Source: Actinomycetes bacterium
GTDB taxonomy: Bacteria; Actinomycetota; Actinomycetes; Mycobacteriales; Mycobacteriaceae
Direction: 5' to 3'
Length of the DNA: 64,000 nucleotides
Assembly: GCA_029780675.1 (NCBI GenBank)
Contig: JAKOYE010000074.1
Span: forward strand, 1 to 64,000
The position numbers were made by a program, and so were the translations under genes. Below, piece after piece: positions 16,038 through 30,308 of the stretch. Within the stretch, counting starts at the first letter, position 1; every line of letters starts with the position of its first letter. The notes below the pieces were generated by a model, which worked only from the letters and a program-made list of their open reading frames with translations, had not been told where the DNA came from and did no database searches.

Positions 16038-16562
16038 TCAGCAGAGGTGTGCGGTGGCGATGCGCACGTAGGTGGTGACCGCCGCGTCGGACTGCACGCC
16101 CGGGGATGATTGGGAGGACGCGTGGGAGTCCGCGACATCGCTGCGGACCATCGGAGCCACGTAGTCCCATACCGCCTGATCGCTCTGGCCGGCCGCTCGT
16201 GCCTGGCAGACGTAGGAGCCGATGCTGAGCGCCCGCAATTCACTGGACGGATGAACTCCCGCCCCGGAGAGTGCCTTCAGGTAGCCGCGCTGGGCTTCGG
16301 TCAGCTCGAGTTGGGCCGACTTGGCGGCGGTGTCCGGGGACGCCGCCACATTGACGCCGTCGGTGTGCTCGCCGAAGTCCGCGGTGTGTTCGGAGGGCAA
16401 CGCGACCGTGCTCACCAGATCGGCGGCGGTACCACAGGCCGCCAGGATTCCGGCCGCGGGAACTGTCAGCACCACTGCCAGCAACGCCGATGCGGGCAGG
16501 CCAAACCCAGCGCGATGACGCGCAGTGGGTTTGCTGCGCAAGACGCTCCTCAGGCGTGGCAC
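16038..16562 (-). CDS. DUF732-type lipoprotein upstream of Rv3802c homologue
   Basis: A short basic N-terminus and hydrophobic helix end in the lipobox LAAC, so the mature protein should be lipid-anchored outside the cytoplasm. The mature part has a DUF732-like helical domain (LTEAQRGYLKAL, then VCQARAAG and TYVRIATAHLC), with a paired Cys in SYVCQ and the terminal Cys. Function is unknown. The GTG at 16562 is one possible start; a TTG at about 16,541 is an alternative, and the frame stays open to 16,694 without recognisable content. The stop is 3 bp from the start of the cutinase-like gene, which suggests a shared function. Confidence 0.65.
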   Translation of the reverse strand: MPRLRSVLRSKPTARHRAGFGLPASALLAVVLTVPAAGILAACGTAADLVSTVALPSEHTADFGEHTDGVNVAASPDTAAKSAQLELTEAQRGYLKALSGAGVHPSSELRALSIGSYVCQARAAGQSDQAVWDYVAPMVRSDVADSHASSQSSPGVQSDAAVTTYVRIATAHLC

Positions 16563-16700
16563 GCCCTCCACAGTACCGGCCGTCGGCCGGGGATCAGACT
16601 CTGTGCGGTTGCGGATGGTTAACGGTTTGGCGGGGTGGAGCACAGCCGGTCGTCGGCGACTCCGGTGTGCAGCGCCGCCCACGGGCGAGGACAAGCCGGT

Positions 16701-17588
16701 CTAGTTGAGCGCCGCCGCGATGTCGCCGGCCATCGGTCCCAGCTGTCCGGCCCAGGTGCCCCAGTCGTGGTTGCCGCCGCCCGTCACATCGAAGTGGCCG
16801 TTGCGGCCGCCCAGCGCGCGGTAGTGCGCGTAGAAGGTGCGGCTGCTGCCCTGTGCCTCCGCGCACGCGCCGACCATCGCCGCGGGATCCGAGCAGGTCA
16901 TCGACGCGGGGGTGTACACCCACAGCCGGGTGTTGTTGGCGACCAGCAGGTTTGCGTGCACATTGGGGTCATGCCACTTCCACCGGCCCAACTGGGGCGC
17001 GCCCCACATGGCTTCGATGTTGCCGCCGGCGCCGTTGATGCCGGCCGAGATCGCGCCGTTGGTGAAGGTGTCCGAGGGGTTGAGGAAACCGGACAGGGTG
17101 CCCGCGTAGCTGTAGCGATCCGGATGGAAGGTGGCCATCGTCAGCGCTCCGGTGCCGCCCTGCGACACGCCGACGATCGCGTGCCGGTTGGGGGCGAGAC
17201 CCCTGTTCGCCGCCAGCCAGTTCGGCAGTTCGTCGGCGAGGAAGGTCTCCCACTGCTTGCTGCCGTCGGCCTCCCAGTTGGTGTACATGCTGTAGGCGCC
17301 TCCGGCGGGGGCCGCCACCGAGAGCCCGCTGCCGGCCAACGTCGCCATGGCGTTGCCGGCCGTCACCCAGTTGCTGACCTCGGGTGCCGCGTTGAACGCA
17401 TCGAGCAGCACCACCATCCGGGGCCCGCCACCCTGGAACGCCACCGGGATGTCGCGGCCCATGGCCGCCGACGGGACCATGAGGTACTCGACGCCGGCTG
17501 CCGTCGCAGCCGGAGCGGTGACGGTCATGCCAGCCAGGACCAGTACCGCCGCGAACATTCCCCGGAACAGACCCACCAGCCCGCTCAT
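16701..17588 (-). CDS. fbpD: MPT51/FbpD, antigen 85-like secreted protein
   Basis: This 295-aa secreted protein has the antigen 85 alpha/beta-hydrolase fold. A signal peptide (about 1-31, cleavage after TAAG) precedes the mature EYLMVPS. In M. tuberculosis MPT51 the mycolyltransferase triad is lost, and the protein binds fibronectin and carbohydrate. Here the nucleophile elbow reads GVSQGG with S142, and a possible E244 and H274 (GNHDWG) sit at nearly the antigen 85 spacing, so catalysis may be retained. The ATG at 17588 has GAGGTG upstream; a longer N-terminal extension is Arg-rich noise. It follows fbpA after 103 bp. Confidence 0.92.
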   Translation of the reverse strand: MSGLVGLFRGMFAAVLVLAGMTVTAPAATAAGVEYLMVPSAAMGRDIPVAFQGGGPRMVVLLDAFNAAPEVSNWVTAGNAMATLAGSGLSVAAPAGGAYSMYTNWEADGSKQWETFLADELPNWLAANRGLAPNRHAIVGVSQGGTGALTMATFHPDRYSYAGTLSGFLNPSDTFTNGAISAGINGAGGNIEAMWGAPQLGRWKWHDPNVHANLLVANNTRLWVYTPASMTCSDPAAMVGACAEAQGSSRTFYAHYRALGGRNGHFDVTGGGNHDWGTWAGQLGPMAGDIAAALN

Positions 17589-17691
17589 AAGCACCTCATT
17601 CGCCCACGTTAGTTTCTTGCCCACACCGACGTACCTGCACCGACGCGGATCACCGTGTCGTAGTGAATCACACCCGCAGGCACACCCGGGG

Positions 17692-20856
<3,165 letters not shown>

Positions 20857-20882
<26 letters not shown>

Positions 20883-21765
20883 CGGTTCCGATCCACAGCA
20901 GGGCCAGCATCTGCAGGACCCGGTCGCGCAGGGCGATCTCCTCCGGCTCCCCGGCCAGGCCGCCGTCGACGTCCACCGCGTAGCGCAGGATCGCGACGGT
21001 GAACGGGATCATCGAGACCACGAACCACGACCCGGCGTTACCGTCGCGTTCGAAGGCCCACAATCCGTAGCACACCACCACCGCCGTCGCCGACAAGGTC
21101 CAGACGAAGGTCAGGTAGGTGCTGGTGTAACTCTCCAGCGACTTGCGGATCTTGGCGCCGGTTCGTTCGGCGAGCTGCAGTTCCGCATAGCGTTTGCCGG
21201 CGGCCATGAACAGCGACCCGAACGCCATCACCAGCAGGAACCACTGCGAGAGCGGGATACCGGCGGCCACGCCACCGGCGATCGCGCGGATCAGGAAGCC
21301 GGAGGAGACGATGCAGATGTCCAGCACCGCCTGGTGTTTCAGGCCGAAGCAGTAGGCGAGCTGGATGGCCAGATAGACCGCCATCACCACCACCAGGTGC
21401 GGTGTCACCCATGCCGAGATGGCCAGCGACCCGGCGGCGAGGGCGACCGCGATTCCGTAGGCCATTCCGACGGGCAAGACCCCGGCCGCAATCGGCCGGT
21501 GCCGCTTGGTGGGGTGCTCCCGGTCGGCTTCGACGTCGCGGGCGTCGTTGATCAGATAGATGGACGAGGCTGCCATGCAGAAGACGGCGAACGCGATGGA
21601 CACCTTGTAGAGCACGTCGAGGTAGTCGTAGCTGGCCTCGCCGCCCAGCGATGCCAGTGGGGCGGCGAACACCAGCAGGTTCTTCACCCACTGCCGTGGG
21701 CGGATCGCCTTGACGATGCCGGCGAACAGGTTGCTCGGCGGGCCGGTGACCGGAGCCTTACTCAT
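20857..21765 (-). CDS. ubiA: Decaprenyl-phosphate phosphoribosyltransferase UbiA (DPPR synthase)
   Basis: This 302-aa polytopic UbiA-family prenyltransferase joins decaprenyl phosphate to PRPP, the first committed step to decaprenyl-phosphoarabinose, the donor for Emb, AftA and AftB. The length equals M. tuberculosis Rv3806c. The Asp-rich motif NDARDVEADREHP (about residues 74-86) and about nine membrane segments are visible. The ATG at 21765 forms an ATGA overlap with the stop of the phosphatase gene upstream. A longer ORF back to 22,128 is a shadow of that gene. Confidence 0.95.
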
Positions 21766-22350
21766 GGACGGACGTCTGCACTGGACTGTCTCCTTCCGGT
21801 ACCCGCGACGCGGGTGACCGTTTCGGCCACGGCGGCGCCCACCAGGGCGCCGGCGACCACATCGCTGGGGTAATGCACACCGAGCACCAGGCGCGACAGT
21901 GCCATCAGCGGCACCACGGCGAGGGGGAGCGGCGAGCGGGTTGCCCGGCAGAGCAGCATAGCCGCGGCGGTGGTGGAGGTGGCGTGCGCGGAGGGAAAGC
22001 TGAGCGCGCTGGGCGTGCCCACGTTGACCGCGACCGCAGGATGGTTCGGTCGTGTCCTGCGCACCGCGAGTTTGATGGCGATGGCCGCGGCGTGCGCAGC
22101 GACCGCGCCGACGCCCACCAAGAGCCACTCCCGCCGTCGGTGCCGGCAGAGCAGTGCGCCCAGCCCGGAGAGCGCGACCCAGCCCGCGGCATGTTCGCCG
22201 AAGTGCGACATCGCACGGGCCACCGAGATCACCGGCGGGGTGGCCAGGGTCGACTGGACGCCGGCCAGCAGGGCGACCTCGCCGGTCGCGGGTGTGGCGA
22301 CCGGTGTGTCTTCCATTCGACTGGGCCCGCCTGGATCGGAACCGGGCCGC

Positions 22351-22358
<8 letters not shown>
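21762..22358 (-). CDS. PAP2-type phosphatase, Rv3807c homologue
   Basis: This 198-aa membrane phosphatase carries all three PAP2 motifs: KLAVRRTRP, PSAHATS and SRLVLGVHYPSDV. In M. tuberculosis Rv3807c is placed between glfT2 and ubiA and is the proposed decaprenyl-phosphoribose 5-phosphate phosphatase, acting after UbiA. The ATG at 22358 overlaps the glfT2 stop by 8 bp; ATG at 22316 would give a shorter protein. The gene ends with an ATGA overlap into ubiA, so the two are translationally coupled. Confidence 0.88.
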
Positions 22359-25520
<3,162 letters not shown>

Positions 25521-25522
25521 TT

Positions 25523-25528
25523 AGGTTA
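25523..25528 (-). promoter_or_regulatory. -10 candidate for glf
   Basis: Read on the minus strand, TAACCT stands 8 nt before the glf ATG, fitting the TANNNT pattern of leaderless mycobacterial promoters. No well-spaced -35 was found. Confidence 0.35.
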
Positions 25529-25670
25529 TCTGACGTCAACGGTGCCAACCGCATCCAGAGGCCGGTGGCCGGGGGAAATCGCGGCGGGCGGCGGGCCCGG
25601 CGGCAGCGCCGCAATGTCGCGATTGCCTCACGATTACGCATCGTCACTCCAGTCTCAGCAGTCTCAGTCC

Positions 25671-25676
25671 TAACAT
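25671..25676 (+). promoter_or_regulatory. -10 candidate for erp with direct repeats upstream
   Basis: TAACAT fits the mycobacterial -10. Directly upstream, AGTCTCAG occurs twice (25651-25658 and 25660-25667), a possible regulator site. The start would leave a leader of about 90 nt before erp. Confidence 0.4.
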
Positions 25677-25726
25677 CATTTTCGTCAGCTCCGAGGCCGT
25701 TCCAATCGGTCTCGACGCCGACGCAG

Positions 25727-25745
25727 AGGCTCAACAGGTGAGCCT
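25727..25745 (+). promoter_or_regulatory. Hairpin in the erp leader
   Basis: AGGCTCA-ACAGG-TGAGCCT is a perfect 7-bp inverted repeat with a 5-nt loop, ending 27 bases before the GTG of erp and just upstream of its GAGGAG ribosome site. It may be an operator or an mRNA structure; no T tract follows. Confidence 0.45.
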
Positions 25746-25772
25746 GCAGTACCGCAGATTGAGGAGATTTCC

Positions 25773-26795
25773 GTGCCGAACCGACGTCGACGCCAGATCT
25801 CGACAGCCATCAGCGCCGTCGGCGCGCTCGCTGTCGCAACGCCCTTCGCGGCGGTCGCTGTCATGGAGCTCACCTCCGGCAAGACCCCCGAGCACCGTGA
25901 GTTCACCCGGGCCGCGGTGGTCACCGACCTGCCGAACGAGATCATGTCGGCGTTGCAGGCCGGGCTGTCTCAGTTCGGGATCAACCTGCCGCCGCTGCCC
26001 ACCGGGTTGAGCCCCGCCGGCGCGCAGCCCGTTCAGACCGGGCCGGCACTGACGACTCCCAGCCTGACGTCTCCCGGCCTGACGGCCCCGGGACTGACCA
26101 CGCCGAGTCTGACAACACCCGGTTTGACGACACCGAGTCTCACCACGCCGAGTTTGACGACGCCGGGCTTGACGACGCCGAGTCTCACCACGCCGGGCTT
26201 GACGACGCCGAGTCTCACCACGCCGAGTTTGACGACGCCGGGCTTGACCACGCCGAGTCTCACCACGCCGAGTCTCACCACGCCGAGTCTCACCACGCCG
26301 AGTCTGACCACACCGGACCTCACCAGCCCCGGTCTCACCAGCCCGGGCCTCACGGCGCCGTCGCCGGCGGCATCTACGCCGTCACTGACCGATCCGGGTC
26401 TGACCGCACCGCTCACCGACACCGGGCTGACCACCCCGCAGTTGGGCACGACCCCGTCGCTGACCGCTCCCTCGACAGGGATCGGCCTGCCGATCGAGCA
26501 GCCGATCACCGCCCCGCTCACGCCACCGCCGGGAACGTATCCGATCCTGGGCGATCCCTCGCTGGGCGTGCCACTGGCCCCCGCGAGCGCTGCCGGCAGC
26601 GGCGGCATCATCAGTGACCTGACCAGCGCGGCCAACCAACTGGGCGTGGGCCAGGCGATTGATCTGCTGAAGGGGATCGTGGTGCCGGGCATCACCCAGG
26701 CGATTCAGAACGCCGGGGCCGCTGCGGCCGCCGCACCGGCAGCGGCCGCCCCCGCGGTCGAGGCGGCGGGCACGGCGGTCGAGGCGGTCAGCTGA
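25773..26795 (+). CDS. erp: Exported repetitive protein Erp (PirG)
   Basis: This 340-aa secreted, surface-associated virulence factor of mycobacteria has unknown biochemical role. The signal sequence (MPNRRRRQISTAISAVGALA) matches M. tuberculosis Erp. A conserved N-terminal domain (DLPNEIMSALQAGLSQFGINLPP) comes before a central run of five-residue repeats of PGLTT/PSLTT type (about 90-210). A conserved C-terminal domain (YPILGDPSLG, NQLGVGQAIDLLKGIV) ends in an Ala/Val-rich hydrophobic tail. The GTG start at 25773 has GAGGAG 8 bases upstream. The repeat block is longer and more regular than in M. tuberculosis as I recall it. It is divergent from glf. Confidence 0.95.
   Translation: MPNRRRRQISTAISAVGALAVATPFAAVAVMELTSGKTPEHREFTRAAVVTDLPNEIMSALQAGLSQFGINLPPLPTGLSPAGAQPVQTGPALTTPSLTSPGLTAPGLTTPSLTTPGLTTPSLTTPSLTTPGLTTPSLTTPGLTTPSLTTPSLTTPGLTTPSLTTPSLTTPSLTTPSLTTPDLTSPGLTSPGLTAPSPAASTPSLTDPGLTAPLTDTGLTTPQLGTTPSLTAPSTGIGLPIEQPITAPLTPPPGTYPILGDPSLGVPLAPASAAGSGGIISDLTSAANQLGVGQAIDLLKGIVVPGITQAIQNAGAAAAAAPAAAAPAVEAAGTAVEAVS
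26050..26400 (+). repeat. Erp 15-bp tandem repeat block
   Basis: Roughly two dozen 15-bp units encode P-G/S-L-T-T/S, mostly CTCACCACGCCGAGT or TTGACGACGCCGGGC. Several neighbouring units are identical in DNA, which points to recent duplication by slippage. Confidence 0.9.
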
Positions 26796-27050
26796 GCGGC
26801 GGCACCCCGCCTGGAACATCCGACGGAGAAAGTGGACGGGGAGAAGACTTGTAGCGAAACGGCACCGCAGGCCGGCCAGCCCGGGCCCCGTATCGGAAAG
26901 ACCGACCGGGAGTCTCCGGGCAGCCCCTGCGGTGCCGTTGCCTACTCCGCGCCGGTGCAGACGCGGCCACTGAAGAATCAGATGTCACACTGCCCCCACA
27001 TGCCCGTGTCGCAACGTCAGTAACAGGCGACGCATACGTAACATCGCGAT
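26796..27050. other. Gap erp to amidase, with leaderless promoter elements
   Basis: No gene is seen in these 255 bp. At the downstream end, TAACAT (27039-27044) stands 6 nt before the GTG of the amidase gene, as in leaderless mycobacterial transcripts. GTAACA occurs twice (27020-27025 and 27038-27043), 18 bp apart on the same face of the helix. Confidence 0.4.
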
Positions 27051-28688
27051 GTGCCTGCCCGTCGTCCAGCGCCGACGATCCTCTTCACCGCCATCGCGGC
27101 GACTCTCGTGGTGGTGCCGTTGGCGGTGAGCGGACCACCCGGTGCGGGCTGGCACGACTCCCCGACGGCCGCCCCGAATGCTGAGGACACCGTCCTGACC
27201 CAGCAGCCTCTCGCGGGTGTCGGTGGCGGTGAAACCGTGCGGGAGATCCGTCAGGACGAGTCCTTCTCGATGGTGGCGCTGACCGGAAGCGATCTGCGGG
27301 GCACCTCCGCGCGGGTGCGGGCCCAACGGCCGGACGGATCGTGGGGGCCCTGGTATGACGCCGAGCGTTTCGAACTGGGGGCCGAGGACGTCGAGGGTCA
27401 CGGCACCCACGGGACCGATCCGGTCTACGTCGGGCCGACCACCGCGGTTCAGATCGCGGTCAATCGCCCCAAGGATGCCCCGATCACCAGTGCCCCGCCG
27501 CAGAACGGTCTGGATGCCGGCCGGGATCTGGGCTACATCCCGGCCAACGTCACCGAACCGCTCACCCAGACCATGTCGGCGGTGCTGATCTCGCCGCCGC
27601 AGACTCCGGCGGACCGGCAATGGACTCCGCCGACGGCCAACCTGGCGCCGGGCCAGCCGCCGAACATCATCAGCAGGGCACAGTGGGGCGCCGGGACCGG
27701 AAACCGCTGCGGTGGACCGGCGTACGGCGACGGGGTGCGGGCTGCTGTTCTCCACCACACGGCGACCGGCAACGACTACGCCCCCGAGGACTCCGCGGCC
27801 ATCCTCCGGTCGATCTACGCGTATCACACCATGACTCTCGGGTGGTGCGACATCGCCTACAACGCCCTGGTGGACAAGTACGGCCAGGTGTTCGAGGGCC
27901 GCGCCGGCGGGATCACCAAAGATGTCGTCGGTTCCCACACCGGCGGATTCAACCGGGACGTCTGGGGTGTCTCGCTGATCGGTGACTTCGAGGAGGAACG
28001 GCCGCCGGACGTGATGGTGCGCACCGTCGGACGTCTGCTCGGCTGGCGGCTCAGTCTGGACCGGATCGACCCGTTGGGGACCATCAAGCTGAAGTCCGCC
28101 GGCGGGGCCCACACCGTGTACCCGGCGGGCGCCGCTCCGGAGTTGCCTGAGATCTTCGCCCACCGCGATGTGGGCAACACCGAGTGCCCGGGTGCGGCGG
28201 GCTATGCCGTCCTCGATGAGATACGCACCATCGCAGCGGGATTCGGCCTGCCGCCCGACGTTCTGGAAACCCTGGGCGGCGGTGCGATCCTGGCCCGGTG
28301 GGAATCCGACGGCGGGCAGAACGGGCCGCTGGGGATGCCCACATCGCCGGAGGCCGCCGGAGCCGGATCGACCCGGTACGCCACCTTCGAGCGTGGCGCG
28401 ATGTACTGGTCGCCGGAGACCGGCGCGCAGCCGCTTACCGGGGCGATCTACCAGGCCTGGGCGTCGCTGGGATACGAACGCGGGGCCCTCGGCCTGCCGA
28501 CCAGTGGCGAGATCGCCGAACCCCTGTGGATCGTGCAGAACTTCCAGCACGGCACGTTGAACTTCGACCGTCAGACCCGCAACGTGATCCGGGTCATCGA
28601 CGGTGTGAGTCTGGTGCTGCCGCCGCCGCCCGCCGAGGGCCCGCCCCCGCAACTGGAACGCTTCAGCCCCATCCAGACGAACTCGTGA
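27051..28688 (+). CDS. Secreted PGRP-type amidase with LGFP repeats, Rv3811 homologue
   Basis: This 545-aa protein is predicted to be an N-acetylmuramoyl-L-alanine amidase acting on peptidoglycan. An uncleaved anchor or signal segment (about 5-25) precedes a linker and the PGRP/amidase_2 domain (about 205-390) with zinc-ligand segments VLHHTATGN and HRDVGNTECPG. LGFP repeats follow (about 415-510, GPLGMPTSPE and GALGLPTSGE); these modules are thought to tether proteins to the mycolyl-arabinogalactan wall. A Pro-rich tail ends it. The GTG start at 27051 fits a leaderless promoter. The stop overlaps the next start (GTGA). Confidence 0.88.
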   Translation: MPARRPAPTILFTAIAATLVVVPLAVSGPPGAGWHDSPTAAPNAEDTVLTQQPLAGVGGGETVREIRQDESFSMVALTGSDLRGTSARVRAQRPDGSWGPWYDAERFELGAEDVEGHGTHGTDPVYVGPTTAVQIAVNRPKDAPITSAPPQNGLDAGRDLGYIPANVTEPLTQTMSAVLISPPQTPADRQWTPPTANLAPGQPPNIISRAQWGAGTGNRCGGPAYGDGVRAAVLHHTATGNDYAPEDSAAILRSIYAYHTMTLGWCDIAYNALVDKYGQVFEGRAGGITKDVVGSHTGGFNRDVWGVSLIGDFEEERPPDVMVRTVGRLLGWRLSLDRIDPLGTIKLKSAGGAHTVYPAGAAPELPEIFAHRDVGNTECPGAAGYAVLDEIRTIAAGFGLPPDVLETLGGGAILARWESDGGQNGPLGMPTSPEAAGAGSTRYATFERGAMYWSPETGAQPLTGAIYQAWASLGYERGALGLPTSGEIAEPLWIVQNFQHGTLNFDRQTRNVIRVIDGVSLVLPPPPAEGPPPQLERFSPIQTNS

Positions 28689-30262
28689 CACCCGCCCGCC
28701 ATCCGGTCAGCCGCCGGACGGCGCTGCTGGCCGTCACGGCGGGTGGGGCGGCCGCGGCGCTCGCCGCCTGCGGTCGGGATCGAGACACACCGGCGCCGAC
28801 CGCGGCACCCCCGACCGCGATACCTCCGGCCTTCCCGCTGCCGGTCAGGGTGGCGAGGGATGCCTCGCCGGAGTTTCGGGCTGTTGCTGATGCGCTCGTC
28901 GACGCCATGCGCCGACACCGGATTCCCGGCGCTGCGCTGGGGATTCTGTCCGGCAGGCGCGAGGAGCACGCCACCTTCGGCGTCGCCAGTCTGTCGTCGC
29001 TGCGTCCGGTTACCCCCGACACGTTGTTCCAGATCGGCTCGATCACCAAGATCTACACCTCCACGGCGATCTGGCGACTGGTCGAGCAGGGCACACTCAG
29101 CCCCGAGGGTCTGGTCCGGCGTTACTTGCGGGGTCTGCGTCTGCGCGACGAACAGACCGCCGCACGGGTGACCGTGAACAACCTGCTCTCGCACACCGCG
29201 GGGTGGTACGGCGACGACATCGTCGACACCGGGGATGACCCCGACGCGCTGGGTCGTTATGTCGACACCCGACTTCCTGAGGCTCCGCAGCTGTTCGAAT
29301 GTGGAAAGTTCTTCTCCTACAACAACTCCGGATGCATGGTCCTGGGCCGGCTGATCGAGACCATCGCCAACACCGACTACAACGACGCGCTTCAGCGGCT
29401 GGTGCTCGGACCGTTGGGTCTGGGCGGGACGGTGCTCGATCGCGGGACGGTGCTGAGGCGGCCGTACGCCGACGGGCATATCGCCATGCCGGTCAACGGT
29501 CGCGACGCGGTCGCGGTGGCGACTCCGGTGTGGCTTCCCCGGTGCGTGGATCCGGCGGGTGGAATCTGGTCGACCACCCGGGAGGTGCTGCGCTTCGTGC
29601 GACTGCATCTCGGTGAACAGCCCGCGGGCCAGCCACCGTTCCTGCGCCCGACCAGCCTGCGCGCGATGCAGGATCCGGTCGTCGACGTTCCCGGTCTCGA
29701 CCTGAAGATGGGCCGGAACTGGTTCGTTCAGGACGTCGACGGAGTCCGGGTCATACTCCACGACGGCGACACCCCGGGTCAGCATGCGGTGCTGGTGGCG
29801 ATCCCGGAGCGGCGGTTCGCCGTCGTCCTGCTCCTCAACGGCCAGTCCGGCGCCGAGGCCGGACTCGCCGCGCTGGATGCCGCTCTGGGCCGCTATCCAG
29901 GCCTCAGCGCACTCGCCGGGAAGGTGGGTTTGGTGCGGGCGCTCCTCGCCCCGGCAGATGCGCCGGATTTCACCGTTCCACGCGGTGAGTTCAGTGCTTA
30001 CGCGGGAAGCTACGCCGACCCGGGGAAGGTCACCACACTGCGCGTCAGCGGGTCCGGCCTGGAATCGACCGCCGAGCTGACCCCGCCGCCCGGCTCGTGG
30101 CAGCCTGCGCTGTCCCCGCCGCCGGCACCCGGGCCGACGCCCGTCACCTTCCTCGCGCCCGACAGTGCGGCGGCCGGGGGAATGCGACTCCCGTTCGTCC
30201 GTGACGGCGAGGGCGCCGTCGGCTGGATCGGGGAAGGCCTGCGTCTGCGGCCGCGGACCTGA
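28685..30262 (+). CDS. Tat-type lipoprotein of the beta-lactamase/serine hydrolase family
   Basis: This 525-aa protein has a twin-arginine signal (SRRTALLAVTAGG) ending in a lipobox LAAC, so it should be exported folded and lipid-anchored. The class C beta-lactamase/DD-peptidase fold shows S119xxK122 in GSITKIY, a Tyr motif (SYNNSG) and an HDGDTPG motif in place of KTG. It may be an esterase, carboxypeptidase or beta-lactamase; the substrate is not readable. The GTG start overlaps the stop of the amidase gene (GTGA at 28685-28688), so the pair is translationally coupled and probably acts on the same wall material. An ORF reaching back to 28,298 is a shadow. Confidence 0.85.
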   Translation: MTPARHPVSRRTALLAVTAGGAAAALAACGRDRDTPAPTAAPPTAIPPAFPLPVRVARDASPEFRAVADALVDAMRRHRIPGAALGILSGRREEHATFGVASLSSLRPVTPDTLFQIGSITKIYTSTAIWRLVEQGTLSPEGLVRRYLRGLRLRDEQTAARVTVNNLLSHTAGWYGDDIVDTGDDPDALGRYVDTRLPEAPQLFECGKFFSYNNSGCMVLGRLIETIANTDYNDALQRLVLGPLGLGGTVLDRGTVLRRPYADGHIAMPVNGRDAVAVATPVWLPRCVDPAGGIWSTTREVLRFVRLHLGEQPAGQPPFLRPTSLRAMQDPVVDVPGLDLKMGRNWFVQDVDGVRVILHDGDTPGQHAVLVAIPERRFAVVLLLNGQSGAEAGLAALDAALGRYPGLSALAGKVGLVRALLAPADAPDFTVPRGEFSAYAGSYADPGKVTTLRVSGSGLESTAELTPPPGSWQPALSPPPAPGPTPVTFLAPDSAAAGGMRLPFVRDGEGAVGWIGEGLRLRPRT

Positions 30263-30308
30263 GGACCCGCCGGGCTGAGCGACCCGGACGAGGACGTCGT
30301 CGGGGCTC

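Noticed and set aside
26050..26400. CRISPR-like regular repeats
   Set aside because: They are 15-bp units in frame inside erp with no spacers and encode PGLTT-type peptides.
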